Assembly (NCBI GenBank): GCA_021234535.1
Contig: SFZH01000008.1
Span: 2,170,001-2,234,000, forward strand
Direction of reading: 5' to 3'
Length of the DNA: 64,000 nucleotides
From: Stichopus chloronotus
Taxonomy: Eukaryota > Echinodermata > Holothuroidea > Aspidochirotida > Stichopodidae
The notes beneath the pieces are model-generated. The model had not been told where the DNA came from. It did no database searches and saw nothing but the letters and a program-made list of their open reading frames with translations. This document shows positions 13,560-26,440 of the stretch, one piece after another. Numbering within the stretch: the stretch's first letter is position 1; each line of letters begins with the position of its first letter. The position numbers and the translations under genes are program-made.

Positions 13560-15890
13560 TATTGCGCAATGGTATGTACAGCAGCGAGTGTTTCATTGTG
13601 GCTAAATGCGTATGCTGCAGAATACTGTTCATTAGATGATGAATGATGTTCATTTGATGTCCCATTTCCTTAGGCTATGTTAATGTCATGGGCACCCGTC
13701 CTCGTATTTGAGATGAAATTATCACACACGGACCCCTTGATCTGTTGCTCAGTCATCCAGTTCAGTCTACATCGATTAACCATATGTCCTAAGCCAAAGG
13801 GAAACTGTAGTACGTGGCTGTGATAAAATACCTATACATGGTTCACCGTATATGACATTTACACGAGAGACCAAAAAAGAAGTCCATCTTTTCTCAAACA
13901 GTCATCTGATGGAGGTCCACGCACCTGTGAATGTAATTAGTAGTTAATTAAGGATATACCAGGTCAAATTTCACATAGTACCCCATGAAGAAAAAGGGCC
14001 AGAGGGGTTATTAACCAATAGAAACGCGTCAGACGTGTGCACGTACGATATTATGGCTGCTGTCTCACTGGCTGATGTGTAAGGAGGTCAGAACCTCATT
14101 TCATGGTACGACGCATCTCTGCTACCTATTCCTGTCGTTCTCGTCATTAGCTTGACTGACTGTCAATCAAACGGCATAAAATAAATTGAAAAGCAGAAAC
14201 TTAAAAGACAGGAGAAAGAACGTCGAACGGAACACTTTTCGGAAAGAAAAAGCTCTCATGTCAAATTAATTTGAGAAAATTAACGAGGCTTCGAGTCCGA
14301 TGCTGATCCCTCAATAAAAAGTTTAACTTCTTTCAATATTCTCGAAGGAAGTCTTTTTCGTTTATGGTGTTAGATTCACGGTATCGGTGAACTGTGAGAT
14401 GATAACCTTCCGAGATAGACAAAGAACAGTGATGAAAATGTCAGCTGACAACCACCTCGTTCGTGGCTCAGGTCATACCAAATGATGACTTCAAACGACT
14501 TTAATTCGTATCAACTAACACGTATCCTATCATTAGAAGAACAAGCAGTAGAAAAAAATCTCCCTGCCCTTAGTGACAAACAGTGAGTTTCGACGGAAAC
14601 TATGATGGGGTCACAACGTTGAGAGAAGGTATTGCACAGGTTCCTTGCAAAATGTAATGGAAAGGTCTCTACATGTGAAGACTGATTAAATCAAGTGAAT
14701 AATCGTTTACTAAACCTGAATGTTATTAAATGTAAACGAATATTGTGGTGTGCTTACATTGTACACCGACGTCTATATATGCTGTACCTACTGTTTGTTA
14801 CCTACACGACATTTTTGCATTTTGCAATGCAAACGATGTCCAAATTTACAATTTGTATATGTTGTAATTAAATTAAAACAGTAACTTCATGAGTTAAGCT
14901 GTATGCTTGATTTGAGCTATAACACTTGTGAAGGTATGCTACATACGGATGTGATGAGGACCGTATGTTGGTCTTCTAGCACTGCATAGGGCGCGGAAGT
15001 GATAATGTTTTAGTTTTCAATTTACAGTCACCGGATACAGATACGTTGCAGATATCTCCTTACTAACTACCGTAGTTTGTTTTTATCCATCTCAAGTGGA
15101 TGGATTCTATATTATTTGCCTCGACTATTTATTTGGTATGTAATTCTCAAGCTTTATGTAATTAATGTGTCAGTTCATTTTCCCCTTACAATATACAAGT
15201 ATCTTTTGGAATTACGTACCCATCAAATTTTTATCCAATTATTTTAAAAAGTAACATAAATAATACTTAGTCAAGTCTTTAAGGATAATTTATTGTACAT
15301 CGTAGTCTTAGTAAGTATTCTTGAAGTACTAGTAATTAGTATATTTATTTAATCTTGGAAATGCAACCCTCTGCATAAGTGTGTACATGCGTTAGTGTAT
15401 GTGCGTGTATTGTATGTTAGCTGTATTAGGTTACTCCATTGGTCCATTGTATTTTTTTTTAAAAACCAACACTCAGATAGTAAAGTATTTCTTTACTAAC
15501 GCACTACCGACATTAATATTCAAAGACTGAACTTTATCCAAGTGAATTGCCCGAGGATTAAAACTATCAATGCGTCGACAACATGATCCAAGAAAACGGA
15601 AAGAAAATTAGAAAGGAACTGTTATGCGGTATTCGATAAATTGACGCTGTTCTGTGAACTATGAAATCGAATCCGAGCGACGAAAGCATACATAAAATGT
15701 TTTCTGCTTTTTAATGTCTCTTGGTATACCCGGAAGGTGTGATGACGTAAGGCATCCATCAGGAGTTTCAGAAGTATACCTCAATTTGTTTGGGAGTATA
15801 AAGATTACCTTTATGGATGATAAAGTTTGAATTTGGAAACTCTAACCAGAACTATAATGTTTACCACTTAATGTACATAGAATGATCAAA
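13560..15890. other. Non-coding stretch
   Basis: Nothing coding or repetitive that I can support. Confidence 0.45.
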
Positions 15891-15894
15891 CTTA

Positions 15895-16125
15895 TTGTCC
15901 CATTGTATAGAACAATGGCATCACATGGCATTGTTCCTCATAACCGACGAAAACGAAAGTACAAAGGATGACCCACGGACGAAGAGAATTGAACATTTAC
16001 TCAACTTATGCCCGGAAGCTAGATCAGATTCCTGGGATGACAATACAGAAAAAGGAAATGGGCCAACAGACACATATTATACGCGAAATATATTACATAT
16101 GTCAATAACATCTTTCATCCTATAA
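15895..16125 (+). other. Hydrophilic open stretch, possible exon or transposon relic
   Basis: A 76-codon open frame includes the charged segment TDENESTKDDPRTKRIEHLL followed by NLCPEARSDSWDDNT. The charge-rich middle looks more protein-like than most open frames here. The spacing of acidic and basic residues faintly recalls the N-terminal part of some piggyBac-type transposases, but that is too weak to assert. There is no convincing acceptor or donor at its edges. Confidence 0.15.
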
Positions 16126-16129
16126 TTCT

Positions 16130-17650
16130 AGTGGGTGAAAAACATTTTAGGGGGTGTATGTGCCTCCCGTCCTATCCCCCGTTGACTACTGGCATGATTC
16201 GATGTAGAAATTTCTGCATCCGTTTAATCTTTACTTGTGTTTGCTTAAAAAGTAAAACAGTAGAAGTTTAACAGAAAGTTTACTCAGGTATTAGCTCTAC
16301 GGTTCTGTTTCGTTTGTTCTACTTCCCACTGCCCTCTTACAATTATTAATACTCTTGCAAAGATGCCTCTCACACTGTTGATACAGAATACTTTTGACTC
16401 CAGAAAGTTCGTCTACCATTAAACTACAGCATAACACTATTTCTTTTTTGTTTTTACCTTTGTTGATGTACAAAATGCATTATTGTCGAATTTATGTACA
16501 TTGTAACTACATTATGATTATGCAACTGAATGTGAATTTCAACAAGAAATCCATAAAAGAGTTGGAGAAAAAAAATGACGTTTTACAAGAATGCATCCGC
16601 AAAAACACTGGCTATAGGCTAAGATAATCATGGTGTGAGTGAAAGTAGGTTTGGGTTAGAAGACTTTCAGCTGCCTCCCCTCGAGTTATCATCCCGCAAT
16701 TAATTTCTCTGTTGATTTACGTACTTAACTGGATACCTTATACATGGCCCCTGTTACGTAAGTATAGTAAGTCATAGCAAGAATTACCCACAGTTCACGT
16801 GACAGCTCATGGCTTGGCCTGCAATGTCATTCAGCCAGGTCCCAATATAAAGATACTACGGAATTTGACGCTGGAGGGTATAGCGGCTGGATATTAGCAA
16901 TAGCTCCATTATGTCAGTGATTTCGCCCAACTGGAAGGAATCTCCTAGTGAGACCTCATCATTCCAAATTCAAATATTCCAAGTACTGCGCTGTTTTACA
17001 AATCGCCATGACTACACACGATGGGTATCACTAAGTCGGTCCTATTTTGCCCGCCAAGTGACAATAAGGATAATGATAGGTTAAATTAGGAAGTAATGTC
17101 TCGCGGCGGTAGATGACTTCCCATTTTGCATATTTTACTTTCATTTATCAATTTATCGCAGACTTTTTGCAAGTTTGCAGAGAATGTATCCATGTTCAAT
17201 AAATTGCACAACATCATTTGTTTTCTACGTCGAATTTTTCCGACCGCGTCGGAAGTTGAAAATTATTTTCAAGAATAACGACCGGCGATGCTTAGCCGTA
17301 GACAAAATTTTCCAGTAGGTAATTTACAACCGAGGTATACCACATGGACCTTTTACCTTTAGTTCCTAATACCCTCTAATCCCATTAAACCTGTAAGAGG
17401 TGAACAAAAGAAGTGATTTTGGTGGAAATAAGGCTACTGCAAAGGGAGGAGCTTCTGTTGTATCTCCTCCTCTGTTGCACCTCCCTGGTGGAACGTAGTT
17501 TTTATTCCGAGTTTCACACCGTTGTGCGATCATTGGACAACTCATCGAAGAAGAGACGTTTTAACATCGCCACTAAGTTTACAAGATACTGAAATTAAAA
17601 CTAACAGCGATTGTTTCACACAATTATCATCATTATCCTTACATTAATGC
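16130..17650. other. Non-coding stretch
   Basis: No supported exon, array or RNA gene. Confidence 0.45.
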
Positions 17651-17664
17651 CTAGCACCTAACTT

Positions 17665-17725
17665 GATTAACCTTGTTCATTCATGCAATAAGAGATTTTG
17701 ATGAAAAAGACTGAAGCGAAACAAA
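17665..17725 (+). repeat. Dispersed repeat, copy 2
   Basis: Same-orientation copy of the element at 9985-10040, sharing CTTGTTCATTCAT and GAGATTTTGATGAAAAA with a few substitutions between. It lies downstream of the minus-strand exon candidate at 17812-17889. Confidence 0.6.
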
Positions 17726-17811
17726 TTTTGATTATTGAGAAAAAAATCGAGGAATAGCACCAAGTAGCAACAGCTTCTTTCCAAGGTATCCCTGAAAAGT
17801 GAGATACTTAC

Positions 17812-17889
17812 CAAAATCTTGGACATTTTGTGGAAAATTTGAATCTGAAAAGTGACCAGGTTTTTCACCATTTTGCATCTGAGCTTCTT
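17812..17889 (-). CDS. Small exon candidate, unknown protein
   Basis: A TTTTTTGTTGCAG acceptor and a TTTTG|GTAAGTATC donor bracket 78 bases. One frame is open and hydrophilic, EAQMQNGEKPGHFSDSNF followed by PQNVQDF, with symmetric phase 1. A second frame is also open and gives a lysine- and hydrophobic-rich peptide, so the reading frame is not secure. Splice signals are good but the stretch is short enough to arise by chance. Confidence 0.25.
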
Positions 17890-18741
17890 CTGCAACAAAA
17901 AACATCACTAGGTTAACCAGATGAGCCCTTAAACCCTTCCCAGTGGCGCTTTATATCAATATAATTTCACGCAACATTTCATCAAATTTAATTTAGAAAG
18001 CCTAGTTAACAAGGATTAGACCAAAAACAATGTTGTAAGGTTGTGTTCCAATAGTTACAAAATAGTAACATAAGTTCTTTTAAAACTCCGGTAGCCACAA
18101 TTCAAGCGAAAAAATACGCTAATTAGATCAGAAAGTGCATCATCAACGTATAAAAACACTGCAATGAGTGAAGAGACAAGTTTTGCAGATTATTCACACT
18201 TTTTTGCGAAGACAGAAAACTCTTCCTTACTATTCAAGGTTTACCAATTCGATTTTCTAGTCTTTGCATTCCATATAACTACTTCCTCTAAAATAATCCA
18301 TATTCACTTCACCACTACATCATATACTGCCAGTTTGAGTTATATATATATACGTGATGAAGGACTAACTGTGTAATTTTATATGACATCGTTTACAGCA
18401 GTACAACGTTAAGGTTTAAAACCAGTTCACTGGAATCACTAGTGGATTTTTTTTTGGGGGGGGGGCATGGGTTACGGCTCCATCCTAAAATCTACCAACA
18501 ATTGTTTTTAGAGTCTGTAGCTAGGAGAACGAAATTAAAAAAAAAGTAAGAAAAAACTTAACTTCACAACTGTACACTTTTGTTGCACCAAATCGCACCT
18601 GATAACATTCAGTCATAGAAAAACCATTCGGGGGGGGGGGGGAGGCGTTCATTTGAACCTCTTCATTATATAACGGAAATGTCAGTTTCATCACCCCCAA
18701 ACAAAGGACGTGGATCCTCCAGTGACTGGAGTTACTAGTTG

Positions 18742-19150
18742 GAATGCAAAGGGAACACCAGCCGTGGTGTTAGGATCCAAAGTGAACACCAGCCATGGTG
18801 TTAGGGTGCACAAGGAACACCAGCCATGGTGTTAGGGTGCAAAGGAACACCAGCCATGGTGTTAGGGTGCAAACGGAACACCAGCCATGGAGGTAGGGTG
18901 CAAAAGGAACACCAGCAAGGAAGACTGTAATCTAGCTGGGCAAAAGGAACACCAGCCATGGCGTTAGAATGCAAAAGGAACATTAGCCATAGTGTTAGGA
19001 TGCAAAAGGAACACCAGCCATGGTGTTACGATGCAAAAGAAACACCAGCCATGGTGTTACGATGCAAAAGGAACACCAGCCATCTTGTTAGGGTACAAAA
19101 GGAACACCAGCAAGGAAGACTGTGAGCTAGCTGGGTGAGCAAGGTGAACC
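18742..19150. repeat. 31-bp minisatellite with higher-order pattern
   Basis: About twelve copies of a 31-base unit (GGAACACCAGCCATGGTGTT plus AGGGTGCAAAA) run head to tail. Units differ at a few sites. Two units end instead in a shared longer variant, CAGCAAGGAAGACTGT followed by CTAGCTGGG, at about 18908-18942 and 19103-19135. This implies that a multi-unit block was itself duplicated. Confidence 0.92.
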
Positions 19151-19159
19151 CCCTTATAA

Positions 19160-21290
19160 ATACCGGGGACATGAAAAACTTTACAGGGACAATTTTCATA
19201 TGCTATGAAGCCAGATTTTAAGGTATAATATATTCAATTATTCATATATGAAATAACTATATCATTCGTCACTCGCATTACACTCATCTGGGAAAAAAAT
19301 GGAACAAAATTGAAAGTTTTATCGAAAATTCCTGCACTACGTTTCACAAATTCTGAAACAACTAAATTATTTAAATACCTGAAGTGATGGAAAAAAGTCA
19401 TTTTAGATCTTCAGGCTGTTATCAGTGTTATCAGATAGATAGATTTAAGGAGATATGATCTTTCTTCCTATGAGTCAATATTTGCATATATATGCATATA
19501 CTTGATATAAAAATCATAAATGTTTGAGTAAATATGCATACGCAAAGAGAAGATCATTAGAATATCTGAGACAATATTTTCTGTACTGCGCTTTCGTGTC
19601 CCTCGGTTTCTTAGCACTTTCATTGTATTTTCATTAGTACAAACAGTAGAAATAACACTTTTATTCATGCAGATGTACATTGGACACTCTTTGTATTGTT
19701 TGTTTTACTGATTGAAACCACGGTACAGGAAATTGAGTTGTCAATAGTGCTGAATTGAGAATTGTCCCATGACTGGCTGTAGAAATTGATGAAGAAACAA
19801 AACTGACTTCTACTAAAAACATCGTTCATGAACATAAAGCAAAAACAGCGAAATGAAAGTTCAATATCATATTCCTTAATGTTATAACACTCAGTGGAGT
19901 TCATTATAAGTTAAATTGGGTTGACTAGAGGACTTTCAGTTTACAAAATTGTTCTAAAAGCTTCCGTCTACTCCATAAATAATCTTTCTAAACAGTCGAT
20001 GAGGACCTCTTGGCTTATTATCGTTGCGTTTTCCCGTCTTATCGATTCAAACATTGCTGTAAAATATAACTTCAAGCAATAATTATGATGGTTTTGTTAA
20101 GATCGAGCGGGGAGACAGACTCATTACAAATAACGGCAAAAGAAAAAAAAAGCCTCAGTTATTTCTTAGAAGGTCGTTTCCTGGCCAAAACGCAAATGGT
20201 ATTCCGTTATTTCAACACGATGCAGATCCTGTAATACTTAAATCATTATTACTTTCTCATTGAGCTTACTCAATTATATTCCTTTAATTGGCCAGTCTTT
20301 ATTGCATCTTTTCATGTTAGTGACAAACAATCCTTTTAAGTAGGGCTTGCCTGGTTAGCATTCATTTTCACTATCTCTTCAAAAGTATAAAGTCACTTAA
20401 GGCTTTTTCTTGTCGTGCTTGCATTCAACCCGAAAAAAAAAAGTCCCCGCAGATGGTAGATTTGTTGGTTTTATTGAACCAGATTAGGGCATTGCTCTTG
20501 GGCAACTAACGCAAATTGAGAATAACCAACCGGTAAAAGGGGAGAATGAAAAGAGAGTAAAAAAACAAGCTATAGACGAAATACAAAAGTTATAGTTAAA
20601 ACAAGATGCTGAATGGCCCAAGCATCTTGCATTTACCAGGCAAGGGGAAGTGAAAAAAGAAGCTTTCTTCCTTTTCATCTGCATTTTGCAATTAAAAGGA
20701 TCACGTAATTACCGGGAAAATAAATTAGACCTATAAAGTCTACCAAAAATCGTCATATCGTGCCCAAAATGCACTTTAGAGATCTCGTGTTATACTGCCT
20801 GCGGTATTTTATTTTATTAATCCATTGACCTGTTGCCATAAAATGCTGCGAGCGTTGTATTAACCTAAATTTTAGCTGACCGCTGACGGGAGCATGCACC
20901 ATTAGTGCATTATTCTAACACCTATTATTACTGATAAACGTGATTTTATTATCGCTTCTTGCTTAACAGGCCTACTTCTTCTAACTCCAACTAAATGCTG
21001 ATTGTTCGTCGTCAAGGCGCAAAGTTTAGCTTCCGTTGTAGAGAAAATAATAATAAAAAGGAAAGAGATAACAGTTGGTATTTAACGTACACGTTTCTAG
21101 TACGGCTTCACACGATTTTTACGTTTAACATTTTAGGTTCGAACGTTCGCAAAACTGGTACGAACACAAAATTGCATAACAATACGGAAAACACTCAACG
21201 TATCGGAGCCCGTGTATCACCCATAAATGTAACTACCTCTGTACATGTAATACCTATTATGTAATGTAATTATTACTAGCTATTTATGGG
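19160..21290. other. Non-coding stretch
   Basis: AT-rich, with no splice-bounded open frame that stands out and no arrays. Confidence 0.45.
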
Positions 21291-21394
21291 CGTCTAAGTT
21301 ATTACATTTATGATTAAAACTTGTCCTATTGTATTAACGGTGGGTTCAGATTATTACAATTATTGTATAACGTTATAACATGTATAGCGGGTGT

Positions 21395-21505
21395 TACATT
21401 AACGGTTGTGATTACATTTATGCTTCCTATTACGTTCATGGTTGTTCCTACACGTATCGTTCTTATTTCATTTATGGTTCTTATTACATTTATGTGTTAC
21501 AGAAG
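21395..21505. repeat. Degenerate ~18-bp tandem repeat
   Basis: About six diverged copies of ATTACATTTATGGTTCTT-like units run in tandem, with looser copies from about 21295. It lies just upstream of a TGACGTCA and the 21745 exon candidate. Confidence 0.6.
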
Positions 21506-21744
21506 CTCGGCATATTGAAACACTTGCATAATATATTTGCATACTGTTTGCATAAATCTCGTCCTGGAAGCCAGGAGTTATAGTAGCTCTATAGAAGTTT
21601 TGTAGTGACGTCACGTTCCCCATTGAAAAGTATTATTGGATGGAAAACAAAACAACGTGCTTACATACGTGGACGCCGTTCCGTACCGTACGGTGATGCA
21701 CTGCAGCTTACTGCCAACGCGTCTGCTTCTTTCTTTACTTGCAG

Positions 21745-21896
21745 AAAATAGGTGGAACGACAGCCCGGGCTTCTTGCCTCTCCTGTTCGTACAGCCTACG
21801 GCTAGGCAGTGGCACTTAGAACCAATCGCCCTCCATTACCGGTTATACAATGAAAAATATGAAAATATCGTAATTACCACCACACAGGGTGACTGA
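21745..21896 (+). CDS. Possible last coding exon of an unknown plus-strand gene
   Basis: A strong acceptor (pyrimidine-rich, ending CTTGCAG at 21744) opens a 152-base reading frame that ends in TGA at 21894-21896. The peptide begins NRWNDSPGFLPLLFVQPTAR and ends ENIVITTTQGD. Base composition is clearly more GC-rich than the surroundings, as in a coding exon. TGACGTCA palindromes lie on both sides (21606-21613, 21977-21984). An AATAAA near 22326 could end the transcript. No upstream partner exon was identified and no family is recognised; chance is possible. Confidence 0.28.
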
Positions 21897-21899
21897 AAC

Positions 21900-24800
21900 A
21901 GTAAGGCCTGGTACTAGTTACGCGAAGAACTGATTCCATGTATCCAATCTGGGGTCGAAACAACAGTTGCTAATTATGACGTCAAGTGCAAAACCGCATG
22001 ATTCTTTAATCAAGGAATGATACACCACGGCTCTTATCGATGTCTCTTACAGAGCACAACAGCCCCCCCCCCCACCCCCACCCATTGCAGCATGTGCTTC
22101 TAAAGTGACGTTACATATATTTCATTTTCAGTCTTCCAGTATCGATGAGAAGAAATTTGCTTCTTGTTTTTATTTTACTTTACATCTGTCTTCATCTCCG
22201 ATGTAGGTCTACTGAAAAATCAGATGGCAAAATTTAGATTTTAAGGGAAATAGGGTGTTTATAATACACCAACATGGTATACAAAGAAAATAGCTTTAAT
22301 CATTGTTAAACCATTCAATTTCATCAATAAACATCTTCAAAAGCATCATCTCTTCAAAACATTATGTATGTGATGAGTAACGGAAGATGCATCATTTGAA
22401 TTCTGAAAAGTTTGGGTGAACAAATTTTTCTTGTGCAACAAATAACTGAATGTCTGTCTGTGAGAACCTCATTTCTTGAAAAGAAGGCTACTATCCTTCC
22501 TTATTTTGAATAATCTATCATCCTATGTCCACAAACACTGGCTTTAAAAATATGGTTGTCTTCTGTGAAACAAAGGCCTTATTTCCCTTTAGACACTTTA
22601 TTACATACGTGTGAGAGTCTATCGAAATTACTGTGACAGAATGATACTTCGAGGAAAGCACACATTATCATATAAAAGAGACGATAAGAAACAATGGAAT
22701 GAAGAAAGATACACTCGAATAGGCACGTTAGGCTATAGAGCCTAACGTTAAAATGCACATCCATAGAACAATACATAACACCCTTAAAAGACACAAAGAA
22801 ACAGTTCAAAATTGTTGAACAAAGAAGGTATAGAAGCAAAAAGAAAACAGAAAAAGGAGCAAACAAACCCTCACACAAACGAAATGACACGAACGGCGAC
22901 AAGTAACACAAACGAGTATTAGTCCTCTTCACGTAGAGGGTTTGGCTAATTTAACATCTGTGACTTCTAGACGTGTATCATATTTTAATGTAACACATAT
23001 CTTAATAATACCTCGGTGTGCATTTTTATAGCTTTCTGCGAAGATGAGAAAAATAAATGGGTATTTTTTTTTTATTAAATTTGTAGAGTAGGCCTATAAC
23101 AAGTATGACGTCTTTTCACTTCGTTGTTTTTCAATTATACATGCTCAGCCAGAATAAAATATTGACCTGTATAATGAAGGCTAAAAAAGGAGAGACAAAA
23201 CATCACTTAGGATGAAAGCTATGTATGTCAGCTTTAAAGAGTTCGATCAAAAGTAAGTTAGAGCACAGAAATTACATGGAGGTACATAAAATCGGATGAT
23301 TTTTGTCGCCTACCTATATCAGTGGTGGGCAACTTTTAGCTTGTTATTTTATCATTAACGTGTTTACATTGTTAAGATGAACATTTTACATCAAGAAATT
23401 ACCCACGTTGAGTGCAGGAAACCCTCGTCAATTCTCAATTTAAAGTTCAAAGACTGCAGAATCGCAGTCTGTTACAAATGAGGACAGAAAACGTGAAGAA
23501 AATGCTGCAACATTTAAGATTTGCAGTCTGGTTTCCAATGGACAATAAAATTCATGTGCTCTGAAATACAAAAGCTAAATGTTTTTACAACCAAAAGTTT
23601 TGAAATCTTAGAAAATAGGCCTACTTTTAAAAATTCAGGTTTAATTTTCACTTTGAATCCCACTGTGAAGGAAGACTTTTTATTCATTTAAGCCATATTT
23701 TACCTTTGCAGCATGGTTAGTGTACATCCCTTTCTTGCGAAAAGCTGCATTGCGGTTAGTGTGATATCGTTATCATAATTTGTAATTCGTCTTTAAGTTA
23801 ACCCATTCGAAGAAATTCTTCTTTAGATAAATCAGTATCTGTTTCCTTTTTCAATACAAACTTCTTATGCACGACGTGTGAACATGCAGAACGCGGTTAT
23901 TTGACGTCAGACAACTGGCAATTTTGAAATGTGTGTGGCCAAATCTATTGACTTTACAATGTGGCAAGCTATCAGTGGTATTGAGGTGGACAAGTGATCG
24001 CACTCTTACTGGTGCTTACTTTTGTTTTACTGTTATAATTGCACACAATGAAACCTAAGCTTGCCAATTGTAATTCAAATAGAATTATACTAAAGACTAC
24101 AAAGATGAGTACCCAGAAAAAAAAATTGGTCAAGTTTCCCACAGAAAGGCTCCTCTTTGTGATAAAGGACATCATAGTAAAATCAGGGATCTGTTACTAA
24201 AAAACGGGTAAAACGAATCGAAGCAAGTACTGTTAATGGCTGTTATAAAAGGTCGTGTGACATGAAAATGACATTTTGAAGTACTGGGTGCATAAGGCAT
24301 TAACAATCTTATAAATAGCCACAAATTTTATAAAATCCGCCAAAGACTGACAAATTTACAGGCAAATTAGTGTCTCACTGCTATTTCATGAATAAACATT
24401 GTAAGTACGCAAATTTGTGACGTCAAGAGATGGACTCCTACGATACTACTACGATATGCTCCTTATGTTAATCCTTTGTTTATGTAACCTTTATTTCAAG
24501 GACCTTTGAGAATTTTATATGCCTACAGGGTTTTATTTTGGAAGCATGTATTTTCTTCTTACAAAATATCCATATTACTTTCCAATGTGAAACTTAATAA
24601 TTAAGTTATTCAGGAGGCAAAACACATAGGCTTAACAAAAGAAATACTGACACTGCAACACTCCAGGCCACCTGTTTTACATTTTCCTTAAACTTGGAAA
24701 AGTCATATCTCAAAACCCGTCATAGATGTGAACAAAACATGAGCTGATGTCACTCACGGCTTTACTTCGCAACTTTTGTATGAAGAGGGCTCTTGTCTAT

Positions 24801-25000
24801 AAGTATGTCACACAAACAACGTTTACGACCCATCAGTTTGTACAGCAGTTCCAGTTCAATATCATTAACGGAGCAACATCACTGAAGCCAACTTACCCGG
24901 AAACAATTAGAATAATAACATTATCCATTCAGAATAACGTTTTGATCCCAGGTGTGTAGCGGCCAACACTTTCAGGGCAGGTGGCACTACTCGAAACCAC
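21900..25000. other. Non-coding stretch
   Basis: No supported exon. It holds poly-C (22063-22073), TGACGTCA at 21977, 23902 and 24418, and TAGGCCTA at 23089 and 23616. A long minus-strand open frame at 22579-22932 is hydrophobic and low in complexity and is not considered a gene. Confidence 0.45.
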
Positions 25001-25008
25001 TGTTTAAT

Positions 25009-25034
25009 TGAATGAATGAATGAATGAATGAATA
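25009..25034. repeat. GAAT microsatellite
   Basis: About six uninterrupted GAAT units. Confidence 0.9.
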
Positions 25035-25612
25035 CACTTAGCCCCGTTCTTAAAAAAGGGATCGCATGCAAATTATCCGTAGGGGAAGAAGTCTAATATT
25101 TTGTCAACAAGATGACTTTCGTTAAATAGCTAGATACAGATCTTCTTATCTCATCGCCCTATAGGGGCTAAGATGAGATGTTGTCGTCACTTGGCTAGTG
25201 GAGCTATATATTGTACTGTGCACCAATGGGAGAACGGTTGCCATGGAAATGCTTGGAGTGGATGAGTAGCGACACCCCAGGGGTACCCCATGGTAGAATG
25301 ACTATGAGTACAGGAGCGTCCTGTTAGGTGGTATAAATGAAAACGTGTCCGTGCCAATGCCCTTGTTCTCCGGTGGGATCGAGGACCGAAGCAATAGATT
25401 TTATGTCCTCTGTAGAAAATTCAATAGATTTCTCCGGTCCTCTCAAGATTAACAATAGAGAGTCTATTGTTAAGGTTAGGGTTGAGGAAGAAAAAACAAA
25501 AGAAAGCACAATGAGGTCCTCGGAATGAATGGAAAACAAAGCTGTATGTGTGTGCGAGTGTGCCTGGGTGTGTACATATGTGTGAGCGTCCGGACCTGTC
25601 CAAATTGTGGTT

Positions 25613-26440
25613 TTTCCAGAATAGTTTGAAAAGTATTTGAGCGATTAAGTTTAAACTTGGTAAGGTTGTGCATGATGCCAATATGTTCAAGATGTATTTT
25701 TGCATGGTAATTTGAGTCAAATTTGCTGATTTTTTTAAAGCCAATTTTGCCCCAAAGTTGCTATTTCCAGCATATCTTGAGAAGTATTTGAGCATCCAAT
25801 TTAAAATTTTGCAAGAACTTACCTGAGAATGAAATATTCAAGGTATATCACTTTTGTAGTAAAGAGAGTGAAATTTGCTGATTTTTTGAGAAAAATAGAC
25901 AATTTGGCCCCAAAATTTGTATTTCCAGCATATCTTGAGAACTGTTAGACCAATTAGCTTGACGGTTGTAAGTACTTACCTGAGAACACATTGTTCAACA
26001 TTTTATTACTGTAATGGTAAATCCAGGGAAATTTGCTGACTTTTGAGGAAAAAAAAAACAATTTAGTCCCAAAACTGGTATTTCCAGCATATCTTGAGAT
26101 GTATTTGAGCATTTAATGCAAAATTTTGTAAGGACTTACTTGAGAATGAAATATTTGAGGTACATCACTTTTAAATTAAAGAGAGTGAAATTTTCTGATT
26201 TCCAATTTTGCCCCAAAATTTGTATTTCCAGCCTTCCTTAAGAACTGTAGTACCAATTAACTTAAAGCTTTGTAAGGACTTACCTGAGAACACATTGTTC
26301 AACATACCGTAATGGTTAATCCAGTGAAATCTCAGTGCTGATATGTGAGAGAGCTAATTTTGTCTCAAGATTTGTATTTCCAGCAGAGAGCTAATGGAGC
26401 ATTATACGCAAAATTTTCCAAGGCCGCTCCTATGAACACA
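25613..26440. repeat. ~150-bp tandem repeat carrying splice-like motifs
   Basis: At least five diverged units start at about 25613, 25764, 25922, 26081, 26225 and 26377 (period 144-159). Each opens with TTTCCAGCATATCTTGAGAA or a variant. Most also hold ACTTACCTGAGAA, whose reverse complement contains CAGGTAAGT, the ideal 5' splice site. The units are old and unequal in length. No reading frame is conserved through them. Confidence 0.88.

Noticed and set aside
22579..22932. 117-codon minus-strand frame rich in Phe, Cys and Leu
   Set aside because: Composition reflects an A-rich plus strand. There is no domain, splice signal or signal-peptide logic that holds together.
25421..25795. 124-codon minus-strand frame
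   Set aside because: It reads into the 150-bp tandem repeat and the frame is not kept in the other units.
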